Made by a program: the position numbers and the translations under genes. A stretch of DNA of 64,000 bases from Stutzerimonas stutzeri. GTDB lineage: Bacteria; Pseudomonadota; Gammaproteobacteria; Pseudomonadales; Pseudomonadaceae. Positions 11,359-21,107 of this stretch are shown here, piece after piece; position 1 is the stretch's first letter; each line of letters starts with the position of its first letter. Where the stretch lies: positions 1 to 64,000 of the forward strand of contig NZ_JXXD01000011.1 in the NCBI RefSeq assembly GCF_000935215.1. The letters are read 5' to 3'. The notes beneath the pieces are model-generated. The model saw only the letters and a list, made by a program, of their open reading frames with translations, searched no databases and was not told the origin of the DNA.

Positions 11359-11691
11359 ATGTCCGGTTACGTTTACCTGGCCATAGCCATCTGCGCCGAA
11401 GTGATCGCCACCACCTCGATGAAAGCCCTGGCCGGCTTCAGCCGCCCGCTGCCCCTGTTGCTGGTGATCTGTGGCTATAGCCTGTCGTTCTGGATGCTGG
11501 CGCTGGTGGTGAAGACCATTCCGGTGGGGATCGCCTACGCCATCTGGGCGGGCCTGGGCATCGTGCTGGTCAGCATCGCTGCGGCGCTGATCTATCGCCA
11601 GCACCTGGACCTGCCGGCAGTGCTCGGTATGGCCCTGATCATCGCTGGCGTGGTGGTCATTCAGCTGTTCTCCGGCAGCACCGCCCTCTGA
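11359..11691 (+). CDS. emrE: Small multidrug resistance (SMR) efflux protein, EmrE-like
   Basis: Proton-coupled exporter of quaternary cations, working as an antiparallel dimer in the inner membrane. The 110-residue protein has four transmembrane helices; the essential membrane Glu is at residue 14 in AICAEVIATTSMK, and GYSLSFWMLALVVKTIPVGIA and YAIWAGLGIVLVS match the EmrE signature. ATG at 11359 is used rather than an in-frame ATG at 11326. It sits next to the FAD oxidoreductase/aldo-keto pair as in PA4990-PA4992. Confidence 0.93.
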   Translation: MSGYVYLAIAICAEVIATTSMKALAGFSRPLPLLLVICGYSLSFWMLALVVKTIPVGIAYAIWAGLGIVLVSIAAALIYRQHLDLPAVLGMALIIAGVVVIQLFSGSTAL

Positions 11692-11701
11692 GCGCCCCGC
11701 G

Positions 11702-11715
11702 AACTGCATGCAGTT
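11702..11715. promoter_or_regulatory. Perfect 14-bp palindrome at a likely promoter
   Basis: AACTGCATGCAGTT is an exact palindrome in the 60-nt gap between emrE and the FAD oxidoreductase. It abuts a -10-like TATACT at 11715-11720, so a repressor bound here would cover the promoter of the 11752 gene. No regulator family is assigned. Confidence 0.4.
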
Positions 11716-11751
11716 ATACTGCGCGTCCGTTTCCCCGTATGAGGCCTGCAC

Positions 11752-12927
11752 ATGCCTGAATCCCTCAGCACCGATGTCCTAATCGTTGGCGGCGGCGTCG
11801 CCGGCCTCTGGCTCAACGCGCGCCTGCGCAGGCAAGGTTTTGCCACGTTGCTGGTGGACAAGGGAACGCTGGGTGGCGGGCAGAGCGTGAAGTCCCAGGG
11901 CATCATTCATGGCGGTACCAAATACGCCTTGAGCGGCGCCCTAACCGGCGCATCCGAAGCCATCGCCGACATGCCACGGCGCTGGCGCGAGGCTCTTGAA
12001 GGCAAGGGCGAGCTGGATCTCAGCGGCGTGCGCCTGCTGTCCGATGCGCATTACCTCTGGTCGCCCGGCACGCTGGCCGGCAACCTCACCAGCTTCTTCG
12101 CCAGCAAGGCAGTGCGCTCGCGGGTTGGTCAGGTCAAGGGCGACGAACTGCCACCCGCTCTGCAACACCCGAAATTCAAAGGCAAGGTCTACCGCCTCAG
12201 CGAACTGGTGCTCGATGTGCCCAGTCTGATCGCCCGCCTGGCCGAACTGGCCGGCGACAGCCTGCTCGCCGGCCAGCAGGTCGAACCGCTGCTCGATGGC
12301 GACGAGCTGGTCGGTCTGCGCGTCGACGGCCGCGAGATCCGCGCTCAGCGCATCGTTTTCAGCGCCGGCGGCGGAACGGCCGAGCTGCTCACTTCGCTCG
12401 GCCTGCAGCAGCCGGCCATGCAGCGCCGACCGCTGCACATGGTCATCGTCAAGGCGCCGACGCTCAAGCCGCTCTACGCCCACTGCCTGGGCGGCGGCAC
12501 CAAACCGCGAATCACCGTGACCAGCCATCCGGCGGCAGACGGCGAGTGGGTCTGGTACCTGGGCGGCGATCTGGCCGAAGCCGATGGCGTGGCGCGCGAC
12601 GAAGCCAGCCAGATCGCCGCGGCGAAGAAGGAACTGGCCGAGCTGGTACCCTGGATCGACCTGTCCGCAGCGCACTGGACCACGCTGCGCATCGACCGCG
12701 CCGAGCCGGCGCAATCGGCCCTCGCCCGTCCGGACAACGCCTTTCTCGCCGAGCAGGGCCGCCTGCTGGTCGGCTGGCCGACCAAGCTGGCGCTGTCACC
12801 GGACTTTTCCGACCGCGTCGAAGCCGCTCTCGCCCGCGACGGCATTCGCCCCGTCCAGCATCCTGCACTACCGGAACTGCCGCGACCACCGTTGACCGGG
12901 CCGTTCTGGGAAGGGCTGCTGCCATGA
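11752..12927 (+). CDS. FAD-dependent oxidoreductase (DAO-like)
   Basis: A 391-residue flavoprotein with an N-terminal Rossmann motif, DVLIVGGGVAGLWLNARLRR, then SVKSQGIIHGGTKYALSG, a pattern seen in glycerol-3-phosphate dehydrogenase and D-amino acid oxidase-like enzymes. IVFSAGGGTAELL around residue 200 fits the second FAD-contacting segment. The substrate is unknown. Its stop overlaps the following aldo-keto reductase start (ATGA), so the two redox enzymes are probably made together; the P. aeruginosa counterparts are PA4991 and PA4992. Confidence 0.82.
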   Translation: MPESLSTDVLIVGGGVAGLWLNARLRRQGFATLLVDKGTLGGGQSVKSQGIIHGGTKYALSGALTGASEAIADMPRRWREALEGKGELDLSGVRLLSDAHYLWSPGTLAGNLTSFFASKAVRSRVGQVKGDELPPALQHPKFKGKVYRLSELVLDVPSLIARLAELAGDSLLAGQQVEPLLDGDELVGLRVDGREIRAQRIVFSAGGGTAELLTSLGLQQPAMQRRPLHMVIVKAPTLKPLYAHCLGGGTKPRITVTSHPAADGEWVWYLGGDLAEADGVARDEASQIAAAKKELAELVPWIDLSAAHWTTLRIDRAEPAQSALARPDNAFLAEQGRLLVGWPTKLALSPDFSDRVEAALARDGIRPVQHPALPELPRPPLTGPFWEGLLP

Positions 12928-13733
12928 ACGCGACGCTGCATGACATGCACCGCCCACTGGGCAGCACCGGCCTGCGCATTTCGCCGTTGGGTCTGGGCAC
13001 GGTCAAGCTGGGTCGCGACCAGGGCGTGAAGTACCCCAGCGGCTTCGCCATCCCCGACGATGCCCAGGCTCGCGAACTGCTGACCCTGGCCCGCGAACTG
13101 GGTATCAACCTGATCGACACCGCGCCGGCCTACGGCGTCAGCGAGGAACGGCTCGGCCCGTTGCTGGCCGGACAGCGCGAGGATTGGGTGATCGTCAGCA
13201 AGGTTGGCGAGGAGTTCGAGAACGGCCAGTCGCGTTTCGACTTTTCTGCCGCCCACACGCGCTTCTCGGTGGAGCGCAGCCTCAAGCGTCTGCGTACCGA
13301 CCGCATCGAGCTGGTGCTGGTGCATTCGGACGGCAACGACTTCGATATCCTGCAGCACACCGAGGTCTACCAGACCCTGGCCCAACTCAAGCGCGAGGGC
13401 AAGATCCTCGCCTTCGGTCTGTCCGGCAAGACGGTCGATGGTGGACTGCTTGCGCTGCAGCAGGGCGACTGCGCGATGGTGACCTACAACCTCAACGAGC
13501 AGGCCGAACGACCGGTCCTCGACTACGCTGCTGCACACGGCAAGGGCATCCTGATCAAGAAAGCCCTGGCCAGCGGACATGCCTGCCTCAAGCCAGGCGA
13601 CGACCCGGTCCGCCGCAGTTTCGAGCTGCTGTTCGGTCACCCAGGGGTCAGCGGCGCGATCATCGGCACTATCAATCCGCAGCATTTGACGGCTAACGTA
13701 CGGACTGCTGCTGCCGTTCTGACCGGCAACTGA
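12924..13733 (+). CDS. Aldo/keto reductase
   Basis: NAD(P)H-dependent oxidoreductase of 269 residues with a (beta/alpha)8 fold. LGLGTVKLGR, LINLIDTAPAYGVSEERLG-type sequence (catalytic Asp/Tyr region near residues 70-85), LVLVHSDG (His position) and GAIIGTINPQHL are visible. The usual catalytic Lys is in VIVSKVGEE. ATG at 12924 overlaps the stop of the FAD enzyme by 4 nt. Physiological substrate not known. Confidence 0.88.
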   Translation: MNATLHDMHRPLGSTGLRISPLGLGTVKLGRDQGVKYPSGFAIPDDAQARELLTLARELGINLIDTAPAYGVSEERLGPLLAGQREDWVIVSKVGEEFENGQSRFDFSAAHTRFSVERSLKRLRTDRIELVLVHSDGNDFDILQHTEVYQTLAQLKREGKILAFGLSGKTVDGGLLALQQGDCAMVTYNLNEQAERPVLDYAAAHGKGILIKKALASGHACLKPGDDPVRRSFELLFGHPGVSGAIIGTINPQHLTANVRTAAAVLTGN

Positions 13734-13824
13734 AACGGTCCTGGCGGCAACGTTCATCCGCTGCGCGGAAAGCGCATTACGCTGATGCCGCGCGGTTACT
13801 TTCTTCGCCGCAAGGAGAAACCGA

Positions 13825-14712
13825 ATGCCAAGAGTTCTGGTGCGCAAGAGCCCTGCCGCATTCAAGACCCTGCCTCTCTACGTCGAGGCCAGCCAGGACA
13901 ACCTGAGCTACCAGAGTCTGGGCCGGCCGCTGAACTTCAGCGAAGTGATCGAGCGCCGCCGCCCGGTGGAGGTGTCCGATCCGGGCCGTTTTGCCATCGA
14001 ACTGGCCAATCTCGGCGTTTCAGTGCGTCTGACCATGAGCTGGCAGGGCCGCGAATACTGGGTGCTGGTCCGTCAGCAGCGGCCGGACCGTGGTGACGTT
14101 GTGCTCAAGCTGATTTCCGGCTACATCCCGGCGCATGAGCTGAACCTGCCGCTGCTTACCGCCATTCAGGAAATCGCCGAAGAATGCCTGCTGGAAACCC
14201 CTGAAGGCTGGCTTGCCGGGCGTTTCGGCGATACCTGGCTGCCCACTCCGTACCAGGCCAGCCTGCACTACCGAGAGGCGGTGCACTTCAAGCTCGCCTC
14301 GCAATCCGGCGCCACGCGCCCGGTGCAGTGCGGCAACATGGTGCTGATGGAGCGTCCTCGCGCCTATGTACACCTGCCGACCGCATCGTTGCAGCTGGTA
14401 TATGACATGCGCATGGAGCTACCGAAAGAGACGCGACAGCTGAGCCTGTTTCATGTCGACGAACGCTTGGAAGACGGGCAATTGGTTGCGCGCCTGGAGC
14501 GCAGCCGGCCCGACATCTACCTGATACCGCTGCATCAGGGCCAGCCGCAGGATCAGCTGCTGCAACTGCGCAATGGCCAGTTCACCCCGGTGAACACTCG
14601 CGGCCTGTGGCTATCGGAAAGCTTTGCGCCGCAGGAAGGCTGGGTGGTGCGCGACGAGCGCGTTCGCTGGCGGGATTGGTGGGCGGCACGGCCGATGGCG
14701 GCCGCCCGTTAA
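13825..14712 (+). CDS. Conserved protein with degenerate Nudix-like box
   Basis: A 295-residue cytosolic protein I cannot assign to a characterised function. Residues 113-133 read GYIPAHE...QEIAEECLLE, which has the spacing of a Nudix box except for two extra residues between the first Glu and the QEIAEE core and Gln replacing Arg. A second half follows with DIYLIPLHQGQPQDQLLQL and a Trp-rich tail (WRDWWAARP). Homologues in other pseudomonads are often loosely labelled as ABC-transporter ATPases, but no Walker motifs are present here. Confidence 0.75.
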   Translation: MPRVLVRKSPAAFKTLPLYVEASQDNLSYQSLGRPLNFSEVIERRRPVEVSDPGRFAIELANLGVSVRLTMSWQGREYWVLVRQQRPDRGDVVLKLISGYIPAHELNLPLLTAIQEIAEECLLETPEGWLAGRFGDTWLPTPYQASLHYREAVHFKLASQSGATRPVQCGNMVLMERPRAYVHLPTASLQLVYDMRMELPKETRQLSLFHVDERLEDGQLVARLERSRPDIYLIPLHQGQPQDQLLQLRNGQFTPVNTRGLWLSESFAPQEGWVVRDERVRWRDWWAARPMAAAR

Positions 14713-14716
14713 CGCG

Positions 14717-14774
14717 TAGTGGGTAGCCGCGAAAAGCGGCTATCCACCTACTGACGATACGCGGTAGGCGTATC
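14717..14774. repeat. Two stem-forming repeats between converging genes
   Basis: The first stem pairs GTAGTGGGTAGCCGC with GCGGCTATCCACCTAC around a GAAAA loop (14717-14751). The second pairs GATACGC with GCGTATC around GGTAG (14756-14774). They occupy the 70-nt gap between the Nudix-like gene and convergent hldE and likely act as a two-way terminator. The GTGG(G/A)TA...TATCCAC arms resemble the 59311-59400 elements. Confidence 0.65.
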
Positions 14775-14782
14775 CAATAGAC

Positions 14783-16204
14783 TCAGCGGCTGCGGATCTT
14801 CTCGACGATGGCTGTGGTCGAGCTGTTTTCCACCAGCCCCAACACCTTCACCACGCCACCGTACGCCTTGACCAACTCGGCACCGACCACCTGATCGACG
14901 CCATAGTCGCCGCCCTTGACCAGCACATCGGGGCGGACCTGGGCCAGCAGGTTTTCCGGCGTGTCCTCCGAAAAGCACACCACCCAATCCACCGCTTCCA
15001 GACCGGCCAGCACCGCCATGCGGCGATCTACCGAGTTGATCGGCCGCCCCGGCCCCTTCAGGCGGCTGACCGAGCCGTCGTCGTTGACTGCCACGACCAG
15101 ACGGTCACCTTGCGCCCGGGCCTGTTCCAGATAGGTCACATGGCCAGCGTGCAGGATGTCGAAACAGCCATTGGTGAAGACGATCTTCTCGCCCTCTGCC
15201 CGTGCATCCTCGACCGCAGTGAGCAGTTGTTCGACGGTCATTACACCGCGCTCGGAGCCCTCTTCGCGCTGTACGGCTCGGCGCAACTCGGGTGCGCTGA
15301 TACAGGCGGTACCCAGCTTGCCGACCACGATGCCGGCGGCTAGGTTGGCCAGTGCCACGGCCTGCGGCAGCTGCTCACCGGCAGCGATGGCTGCCGCCAG
15401 AGTTGAAATGACGGTATCCCCGGCGCCGGTCACATCGAACACCTCGCGCGCCCGCGCCGGCAGATGCAACGCGGCGTGGTCGGGGCGCAGCAGGGTCATG
15501 CCGTGCTCGCCGCGGGTCACCAGCAGAGCGTCCAGCTGCAGGCGGCGCATCAGCTCGGCGCCCTTGGCGACCAGCTCGGCCTCATCGGCGCAATGCCCGA
15601 CGATCGCCTCGAACTCGCCGAGGTTCGGCGTGATCAGCGACGCGCCACGATAGATCTCGAAATCCTTGCCCTTGGGATCGGCCAGCACCGGAATCCCGCG
15701 GCGGCGCGCCGCCTGGATCAACGCCTGATGATTCCTCAGCGCGCCCTTGCCGTAGTCAGACAGCACTAGCACCTTGACCCCGGCCAACAGCGCCTCGACC
15801 TCAGCCAGGATCGCCGCCGGATCGGTATCGAACGGCTCCTCGAAATCCATGCGCAGCAATTGCTGATGGCGGCTCATCACGCGCAGCTTGACGATGGTCG
15901 GCTGGTGCTCAATGCATTGGAAATGCGCTTCAACGCCGGCGGCTGCGAGGCTGTCGACCAGGCTCTGACGCGCCTCGTCCTCGCCGGTCACGCCGACCAA
16001 CCGGGCAGGCGCGCCCAGTGCAGCGATGTTCAGCGCAACGTTGGCTGCGCCACCGGGGCGATCCTCGATCTGCTCGACCTTGACCACCGGCACCGGCGCC
16101 TCCGGCGAAATCCGCGACGTGCCGCCATGCCAATAGCGATCGAGCATGACGTCACCCACCACCAGGACGGGGGCTTGGTCGAAACGGGGCATGGACAGCT
16201 TCAT
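14783..16204 (-). CDS. hldE: Bifunctional heptose 7-phosphate kinase / heptose 1-phosphate adenylyltransferase
   Basis: Makes ADP-heptose for the LPS inner core. The 473-residue protein joins two domains: a PfkB-type sugar kinase ([11 protein letters not shown] near residue 45 and [12 protein letters not shown] near residue 260) and a nucleotidyltransferase with [19 protein letters not shown] near residue 345. Length matches E. coli HldE. The start [10 protein letters not shown] at 16204 is preferred over the longer unsupported frame. It lies 85 nt downstream of the WaaL-MsbA frame and is probably cotranscribed with it. Confidence 0.96.
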   Translation of the reverse strand: MKLSMPRFDQAPVLVVGDVMLDRYWHGGTSRISPEAPVPVVKVEQIEDRPGGAANVALNIAALGAPARLVGVTGEDEARQSLVDSLAAAGVEAHFQCIEHQPTIVKLRVMSRHQQLLRMDFEEPFDTDPAAILAEVEALLAGVKVLVLSDYGKGALRNHQALIQAARRRGIPVLADPKGKDFEIYRGASLITPNLGEFEAIVGHCADEAELVAKGAELMRRLQLDALLVTRGEHGMTLLRPDHAALHLPARAREVFDVTGAGDTVISTLAAAIAAGEQLPQAVALANLAAGIVVGKLGTACISAPELRRAVQREEGSERGVMTVEQLLTAVEDARAEGEKIVFTNGCFDILHAGHVTYLEQARAQGDRLVVAVNDDGSVSRLKGPGRPINSVDRRMAVLAGLEAVDWVVCFSEDTPENLLAQVRPDVLVKGGDYGVDQVVGAELVKAYGGVVKVLGLVENSSTTAIVEKIRSR

Positions 16205-16289
16205 TGAGAGGGCTCCGGGGCGCTGGAAAACGCCGCGGATCATAGCATGCCGGCGCGCCGCGGCTCGCGCGCCCCAGCGGACACGCGGA

Positions 16290-18104
16290 TCACGCCGGCT
16301 CGTCGTCTTTGAACTGCTTCTCGTGCAAACGAGCATAAGCACCGTTGGCCGCCAGCAGCTGCGCATGGTTGCCGCGCTCGACGATACGCCCCTGCTCCAT
16401 CACCAGAATCAGATCGGCCTTCTCGATGGTGCTTAGACGATGGGCGATGACCAGCGTGGTGCGTCCACTCATGGCGTGGTCCAGCGCGCTCTGGATATGC
16501 CGCTCGGATTCGGTGTCCAGCGCCGAAGTCGCCTCGTCGAGGATCAGTACCGGCGCGTTCTTCAACAGCGCGCGGGCGATCGCCAGACGCTGGCGCTGAC
16601 CGCCGGAAAGCAACACACCATTCTCGCCAACCAGCGTCTGGTAGCCTTGCGGCATCTGCTGGATGAACTCGTCCGCATAGGCATCGCGAGCCGCGCGCTG
16701 AATATTTTCCAACGGGGCACCAGCCAGATCGCCGTAGGCGATGTTGTTAGCAACAGTGTCGTTGAACAAGGTCACCTGCTGAGTCACCAGAGCGATATGC
16801 CGGCGCAGGTTGCGCAGCGTGTAGTCCTCGATATCCACACCGTCGAGCAGAATCTGCCCTTGATCGTGGTGGTAGAACCGCGGAATAAGATTGGCCAGGG
16901 TGGATTTGCCACTGCCCGAACGGCCGACCAGCGCGACCATCTGCCCCGGCTCGACATTGAAGCTGATGTCGTGCAGCACCTGCTTGTCGGTGCCCTGATA
17001 GACGAAGCTCAGCCCGTTGATCTCCAGGCGCCCCGCCACTCGCTCACGCTCCAGCGTACCGCCATCGACTTCCGAGGCCTCGTCCAGCTGCTCGAAGATG
17101 CTTTCGGCACCGGAAACACCCTTTTGTATGGTGGAACTGACCTCGGACAGCTGCCGGATCGGTTTCGGCAGCAGGCCGGCCAGGGTGATGTAAGCAACCA
17201 GATCGCCGGCAGAAGCATCGCCGCGCATGTACAGCACCAGAAACATCAGCACTGCCATCGCGCTGTAGATCACCAGTTGCAGCGTCGGCGTATAGACCGC
17301 ATTGGTCTTGACCATGCGCAGCTGCTTGCCGGTGTTGTCCTGACTCGCGCCGAGAAAACGCGCCTGCTCGTAGGCCTCGCCACCGAAACTGCGCACGACC
17401 CGGTAGCCCTGGATGGTTTCCGAGGCCACATGGGTGACATCGCCCATCGCGACCTGGATTTTCTTGCTCTGCTTGCGAAATTTCTTGCTGGCACTGGACA
17501 CCATCACCCCGATCACCGGCAGGATCGCCACCATCACCAGCGTCAGCTTCCAGTTCATCCACAGCAGCGTCGCGAACAGAAAGATCACCGTCATACCCTC
17601 GCGCACCACCACCTTGATCGCATCGGTCGCCGCTCCGGTGACCATGGTCACGTTGTAGGTGATGCGCGAGATCAGATGCCCGGAGTTGTGGCTGTCGAAG
17701 TAGCGATTGGGGAGCGTCAGCAGGTTGTTGAACAGCGCTACACGCAGGTCATGTACCAATCCCAGCGAGACGCGGGCGAGGAAATAGTTGCCAAGAAACG
17801 AACCGACACCCTGCAACAGCGCGATGACCACGATCAGCAAGGGCACCGCCTGCAGCAGCTTCAGCCCGGCCAGCCACTCCAGCTCGTTGAGATGAGGTAC
17901 CTGGGCAAAAAAACTGGCGTCCGGGTTGTTCAGCCCATCGACGAAGAACTTGAGGATGTAGCCCAGCATGGGCTGCGTAGAGGCGAAGAGCAGGAAGCCG
18001 AGGATGCTGATTGCAAACAGGCTCCAGTACGGGACCACATAGCGCAGCAACCGCAGGTAGATACTCAGACTGGATGTCGTGTCGGCTTTCCGAGGGCCAC
18101 TCAT
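16290..18104 (-). CDS. msbA: Lipid A export ABC transporter MsbA (alternative internal start of the fusion)
   Basis: If MsbA is made on its own, it would start at ATG 18104 ([12 protein letters not shown]), giving 604 residues, the size of P. aeruginosa MsbA. The nucleotide-binding domain has GRSGSGKS at 394-401, LSGGQ at 499-503, [11 protein letters not shown] from 519 and switch His in VIAHRLS. The sequence just before this ATG is pyrimidine-rich (CATTCTCCT) and shows no Shine-Dalgarno, so efficient independent initiation is doubtful. Followed by hldE on the same strand. Confidence 0.6.
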   Translation of the reverse strand: MSGPRKADTTSSLSIYLRLLRYVVPYWSLFAISILGFLLFASTQPMLGYILKFFVDGLNNPDASFFAQVPHLNELEWLAGLKLLQAVPLLIVVIALLQGVGSFLGNYFLARVSLGLVHDLRVALFNNLLTLPNRYFDSHNSGHLISRITYNVTMVTGAATDAIKVVVREGMTVIFLFATLLWMNWKLTLVMVAILPVIGVMVSSASKKFRKQSKKIQVAMGDVTHVASETIQGYRVVRSFGGEAYEQARFLGASQDNTGKQLRMVKTNAVYTPTLQLVIYSAMAVLMFLVLYMRGDASAGDLVAYITLAGLLPKPIRQLSEVSSTIQKGVSGAESIFEQLDEASEVDGGTLERERVAGRLEINGLSFVYQGTDKQVLHDISFNVEPGQMVALVGRSGSGKSTLANLIPRFYHHDQGQILLDGVDIEDYTLRNLRRHIALVTQQVTLFNDTVANNIAYGDLAGAPLENIQRAARDAYADEFIQQMPQGYQTLVGENGVLLSGGQRQRLAIARALLKNAPVLILDEATSALDTESERHIQSALDHAMSGRTTLVIAHRLSTIEKADLILVMEQGRIVERGNHAQLLAANGAYARLHEKQFKDDEPA

Positions 18105-19280
18105 AGGAGAATGCAGCCTGTCTGTCAAAGGCCTGGGATGGTAACACAGCGAGCTGGCCGCCCCTGCCCCCAGCGCCAGCCCCACTGGCAGCCAGGTTAG
18201 GAACCATTCCGGGCGAGGCGAATCCCAAAGATTCGCGCCATCGAACAACAACGCAAAGGTGCTGAAAAACCACATGCCCAACAATGCGCCGCCGAGAACG
18301 GTGGCTCGCTCACGCACAGCGATGACGAAGCAACGCAGCCAAACTGCCAGCCATAAAATGAGTCCGGGCAAGCCAAGCTCTACCGCAGCATGAGTAAACA
18401 GGTTGTGAGTGTGGTCGAATATGCGCCCCAGGGCTCCGACCTGATAATCGCTGCCCAACCCCAAACCTAACCAAGGCCGATCTCCGATCATCGCGAGACT
18501 TGCAGCGAATATTTCAGGGCGGTAGGAGGTGCCCCTGGCGACAACATAACTGCCGAACAACCAGTACCCCAACGCAGCCACGACCAGCAGCAGGAACGCA
18601 ACGAACAAGTCGGCACGGCCGCTCCGCCAAGCAGGCATCAGCAAGATAGTCGCCAGCAGAGCAACCCATACGCCACGGCTCTGCGTCATCACGACAAAAG
18701 TGAACAGCGCCAACAAACCAAGCGCCCACACAATGCGCAGCATGGCGCGGCTGGGTGGCAAACAGAACCACCAAATCAGCGCTATACCGAACACGTATCC
18801 ACCGATAATCGGATGGTCTAGCAGGCCATAACCCTGCATCCGCCAGGCCCAAGGCTTCGCCTCGATCCCATAACGCTGAACCAGCGCTACCAGCGCTGCA
18901 AGCGCCAGTCCCAAACCAGCCCACTGCAACACCGAAACGACGCGTCGTGGCTGTCGCATGAGGCATACCAGGCCCAGCAAAAAAAGCACCACGTATATCA
19001 GCCGTTTGACTTCGCGCGCAGGCTCCTCGGCGGCGCTCCAGAACGAGCTAACGGCAGCCCACGCAACCAGCGCGACCAATGCTGTCAGCAGCGACTTTTC
19101 CTTGCGCCAGAGGTCGAGCAGCACCGTACGACAGGACCAACAAGCCCACATGGCCGGCAGCCAGAAAAACACGATCAAGCCTTGTTGGTAAAATTTAGTC
19201 GTCGAAATCCAGGTTATGCCCAGCAGGAACCACACCAACCCCAGCGTTAGCCAGGTCAACCCTAAACGACGGCTATCCAT
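16290..19280 (-). CDS. In-frame O-antigen ligase (WaaL)-lipid A flippase (MsbA) fusion
   Basis: One uninterrupted 996-codon frame encodes two complete proteins. Residues 1-392 are a WaaL/Wzy_C-type membrane protein with about ten hydrophobic helices and the periplasmic-loop signature [18 protein letters not shown] at 289-306 (candidate catalytic His). Residues 393-996 are a full-length MsbA: six-helix ABC domain, Walker A GRSGSGKS, signature LSGGQ and Walker B LILDE. WaaL attaches O-antigen to core-lipid A in the periplasm and MsbA flips core-lipid A across the inner membrane, so they act in sequence. The start at 19280 has AAGGGG about 5 nt upstream. No stop codon separates the parts. In P. 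aeruginosa they are separate genes. Confidence 0.8.
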   Translation of the reverse strand: MDSRRLGLTWLTLGLVWFLLGITWISTTKFYQQGLIVFFWLPAMWACWSCRTVLLDLWRKEKSLLTALVALVAWAAVSSFWSAAEEPAREVKRLIYVVLFLLGLVCLMRQPRRVVSVLQWAGLGLALAALVALVQRYGIEAKPWAWRMQGYGLLDHPIIGGYVFGIALIWWFCLPPSRAMLRIVWALGLLALFTFVVMTQSRGVWVALLATILLMPAWRSGRADLFVAFLLLVVAALGYWLFGSYVVARGTSYRPEIFAASLAMIGDRPWLGLGLGSDYQVGALGRIFDHTHNLFTHAAVELGLPGLILWLAVWLRCFVIAVRERATVLGGALLGMWFFSTFALLFDGANLWDSPRPEWFLTWLPVGLALGAGAASSLCYHPRPLTDRLHSPMSGPRKADTTSSLSIYLRLLRYVVPYWSLFAISILGFLLFASTQPMLGYILKFFVDGLNNPDASFFAQVPHLNELEWLAGLKLLQAVPLLIVVIALLQGVGSFLGNYFLARVSLGLVHDLRVALFNNLLTLPNRYFDSHNSGHLISRITYNVTMVTGAATDAIKVVVREGMTVIFLFATLLWMNWKLTLVMVAILPVIGVMVSSASKKFRKQSKKIQVAMGDVTHVASETIQGYRVVRSFGGEAYEQARFLGASQDNTGKQLRMVKTNAVYTPTLQLVIYSAMAVLMFLVLYMRGDASAGDLVAYITLAGLLPKPIRQLSEVSSTIQKGVSGAESIFEQLDEASEVDGGTLERERVAGRLEINGLSFVYQGTDKQVLHDISFNVEPGQMVALVGRSGSGKSTLANLIPRFYHHDQGQILLDGVDIEDYTLRNLRRHIALVTQQVTLFNDTVANNIAYGDLAGAPLENIQRAARDAYADEFIQQMPQGYQTLVGENGVLLSGGQRQRLAIARALLKNAPVLILDEATSALDTESERHIQSALDHAMSGRTTLVIAHRLSTIEKADLILVMEQGRIVERGNHAQLLAANGAYARLHEKQFKDDEPA

Positions 19281-19372
19281 ACTACCCCTTCGGAAAACGG
19301 CGAATGCGCCAGCACCAGCGATGTTAGAATGCGCGCCTTGTCCCGACGTTCGCACACTGCTTAAGGCCAACC

Positions 19373-20001
19373 ATGCATGTAAGCCAATTATGCCAGCGAG
19401 ACTTGCAACAACTCACCCATAATGCGGCAATTCTCGAAGCGGATGGTCTGGGTCCCAAGGTCCTGCAGCTTGAGAGCGGTCTATTTCTAAAATTCTTTCG
19501 TCGAAAGCGCTGGCTTTCCTCGGCATTGCTGCGGCCTTATTCGCGTCGATTCGTCAAGAACGCCGAACGCCTCCAAGCCCTGGATATCGCTACGCTAAAG
19601 GTGCGGGCAATATACGAACTGTCGGATAAATCGGCGGACGCGGTGCTTTATGCCCCGCTGCTGGGCAGCTCGCTAAGTCAACTTGCAACGCAGCCTGGCT
19701 TCAGTTGGTCAACAATCCTGCCCAAGCTGATTGGATTCGTACGCGAGCTGCATCGCAAGGGTATTTATTTCCGCTCGCTGCACTGGGAAATATTGTCCTT
19801 ACTCCGCAAGGTTCGCTGGGGCTGATCGATATCGCCGATATGCGTTTCCTGGGCCGATCTCTACCGAACCATATGATTCGACGTAATCTGGCGCACTTCA
19901 AACGATATCTCGAACGTGAAAAATTTCAGAACGCCTTTCCGTTTTCGCAGTTCTGCGATGCGCTGACCGTTCCCGAGTCATCGGCCAGCAGCTCAACGTA
20001 A
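19373..20001 (+). pseudogene. LPS-kinase-like gene broken by a 1-nt frameshift
   Basis: Frame 1 runs from ATG 19373 and reads through ELHRKGIYFRSLH (the kinase catalytic-loop region) before shifting and stopping at 19825. The conserved continuation GNIVLTPQGSLGLIDIADMRF is found one base out of frame from 19786 and runs to 20001. Restoring one missing nucleotide at 19784-19785 gives HLGNI and a 209-residue protein resembling PA4998, a WaaP-related kinase-like protein in the same position beside waaL/msbA. It is the only plus-strand gene in the core cluster. Real decay or a sequencing error are both possible. Confidence 0.75.
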
Positions 20002-21077
20002 CTCTTGCGGAACCGTTTCCAGGCCTGCTCCGATGCTAGGTGATTCCCCTGCTCGACGGCGAGCGATCGCCGATCCGAATCGAGCACATGCTCAATGGCG
20101 GTGACCCAGCCGGACACATCGTTCGGCGAGACGTAAATGCCCTTGACCCCCAACTGCTCGACGAAGACTGGCAGATCGCTGGCAACGACCGGCACATCCG
20201 CCATCACCGCTTCTTGCAAAACCAAACCCAACCCTTCACTGCGGGACGGAATCAACATCACATCGAACGCTTTATATAGCTGCGCAGCGTCCTGTCGATA
20301 TCCCGCCAGCGTAACCATTCGGCCTAGGCTCAGGCGTCGGATACGTGACTCCAGTTCCGGTCGTTGCCTCCCTTCGCCCACGAGCACCAGGTGGATGTTT
20401 GTCCGCACGCGTGACAACTCACTCAGCACATCGAGCATGGGCAGAAAGCCCTTTTCCTCGACCAGCCGCCCAACCGTGCCCAGGACAATGCTTGCGCTAT
20501 CAAGGCCCAGTCTGCCCCTGGCTTCGTCGCGAGAAATCAGTTCCTGCTTGAACGAATGCGGGTTTATCGCTGTTCGTGCAGCGAACACCGCTCTACCCAG
20601 CTTCGCGCCCAGAGATTCGGCGAGCGCCTCGGACACCGCGACCAGCCTCAGACGATGCGCAGCAATCGCGTCGAACAACTTCGGATCGCTCCGACGCATG
20701 CGGCTTTGCCCGTGGAACACGACGATGACCCGGGACTTAAGGTGCAATCTCGCCACCACCGGAATGATCAACCGAGCCACGCCAATGCCATCGAGCAACA
20801 ACACTTTCGGATTGAGTCGCTCGATCTCGCGGGCAAGGTGCCGCTGCAACCACCACTGCGATAGTTTCCAGATGCCCCGACCTTTGAGCGCCCTCGAGCT
20901 CAGCCGCCAATGCAGCATTTGCCCGCAATCAGAGTTCCGCGCAGCCTCGCGCCCCATCAGCATCCAAGTGTGCATTTTTTCTCTTTCATCAGCCACTAGG
21001 GAAAGAATCTCCTCATGCACTCGATGAATGGAGGTATGCGCCTTGCCGGAAGACCACAAAATACTAAGGATACTCAA
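19926..21077 (-). CDS. GT4 family glycosyltransferase
   Basis: A 383-residue glycosyltransferase of the GT-B fold, likely adding an outer-core or surface sugar. The nucleotide-sugar-binding half is clear: GTVGRLVEEKGFLPMLDVL near residue 195, LVLVGEGRQRPELE, and IPSRSEGLGLVLQEAVMADVPVVAS with the E-X7-E pattern near residues 285-295. Donor and acceptor cannot be told from sequence. Its 3' end overlaps the convergent broken kinase by 76 nt. Codon use is less GC-biased than in the inner-core genes. Confidence 0.85.
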   Translation of the reverse strand: MSILSILWSSGKAHTSIHRVHEEILSLVADEREKMHTWMLMGREAARNSDCGQMLHWRLSSRALKGRGIWKLSQWWLQRHLAREIERLNPKVLLLDGIGVARLIIPVVARLHLKSRVIVVFHGQSRMRRSDPKLFDAIAAHRLRLVAVSEALAESLGAKLGRAVFAARTAINPHSFKQELISRDEARGRLGLDSASIVLGTVGRLVEEKGFLPMLDVLSELSRVRTNIHLVLVGEGRQRPELESRIRRLSLGRMVTLAGYRQDAAQLYKAFDVMLIPSRSEGLGLVLQEAVMADVPVVASDLPVFVEQLGVKGIYVSPNDVSGWVTAIEHVLDSDRRSLAVEQGNHLASEQAWKRFRKSYVELLADDSGTVSASQNCENGKAF

Positions 21078-21107
21078 GCCGAATGCTCCAGCATGAGCAC
21101 TCTGGGG

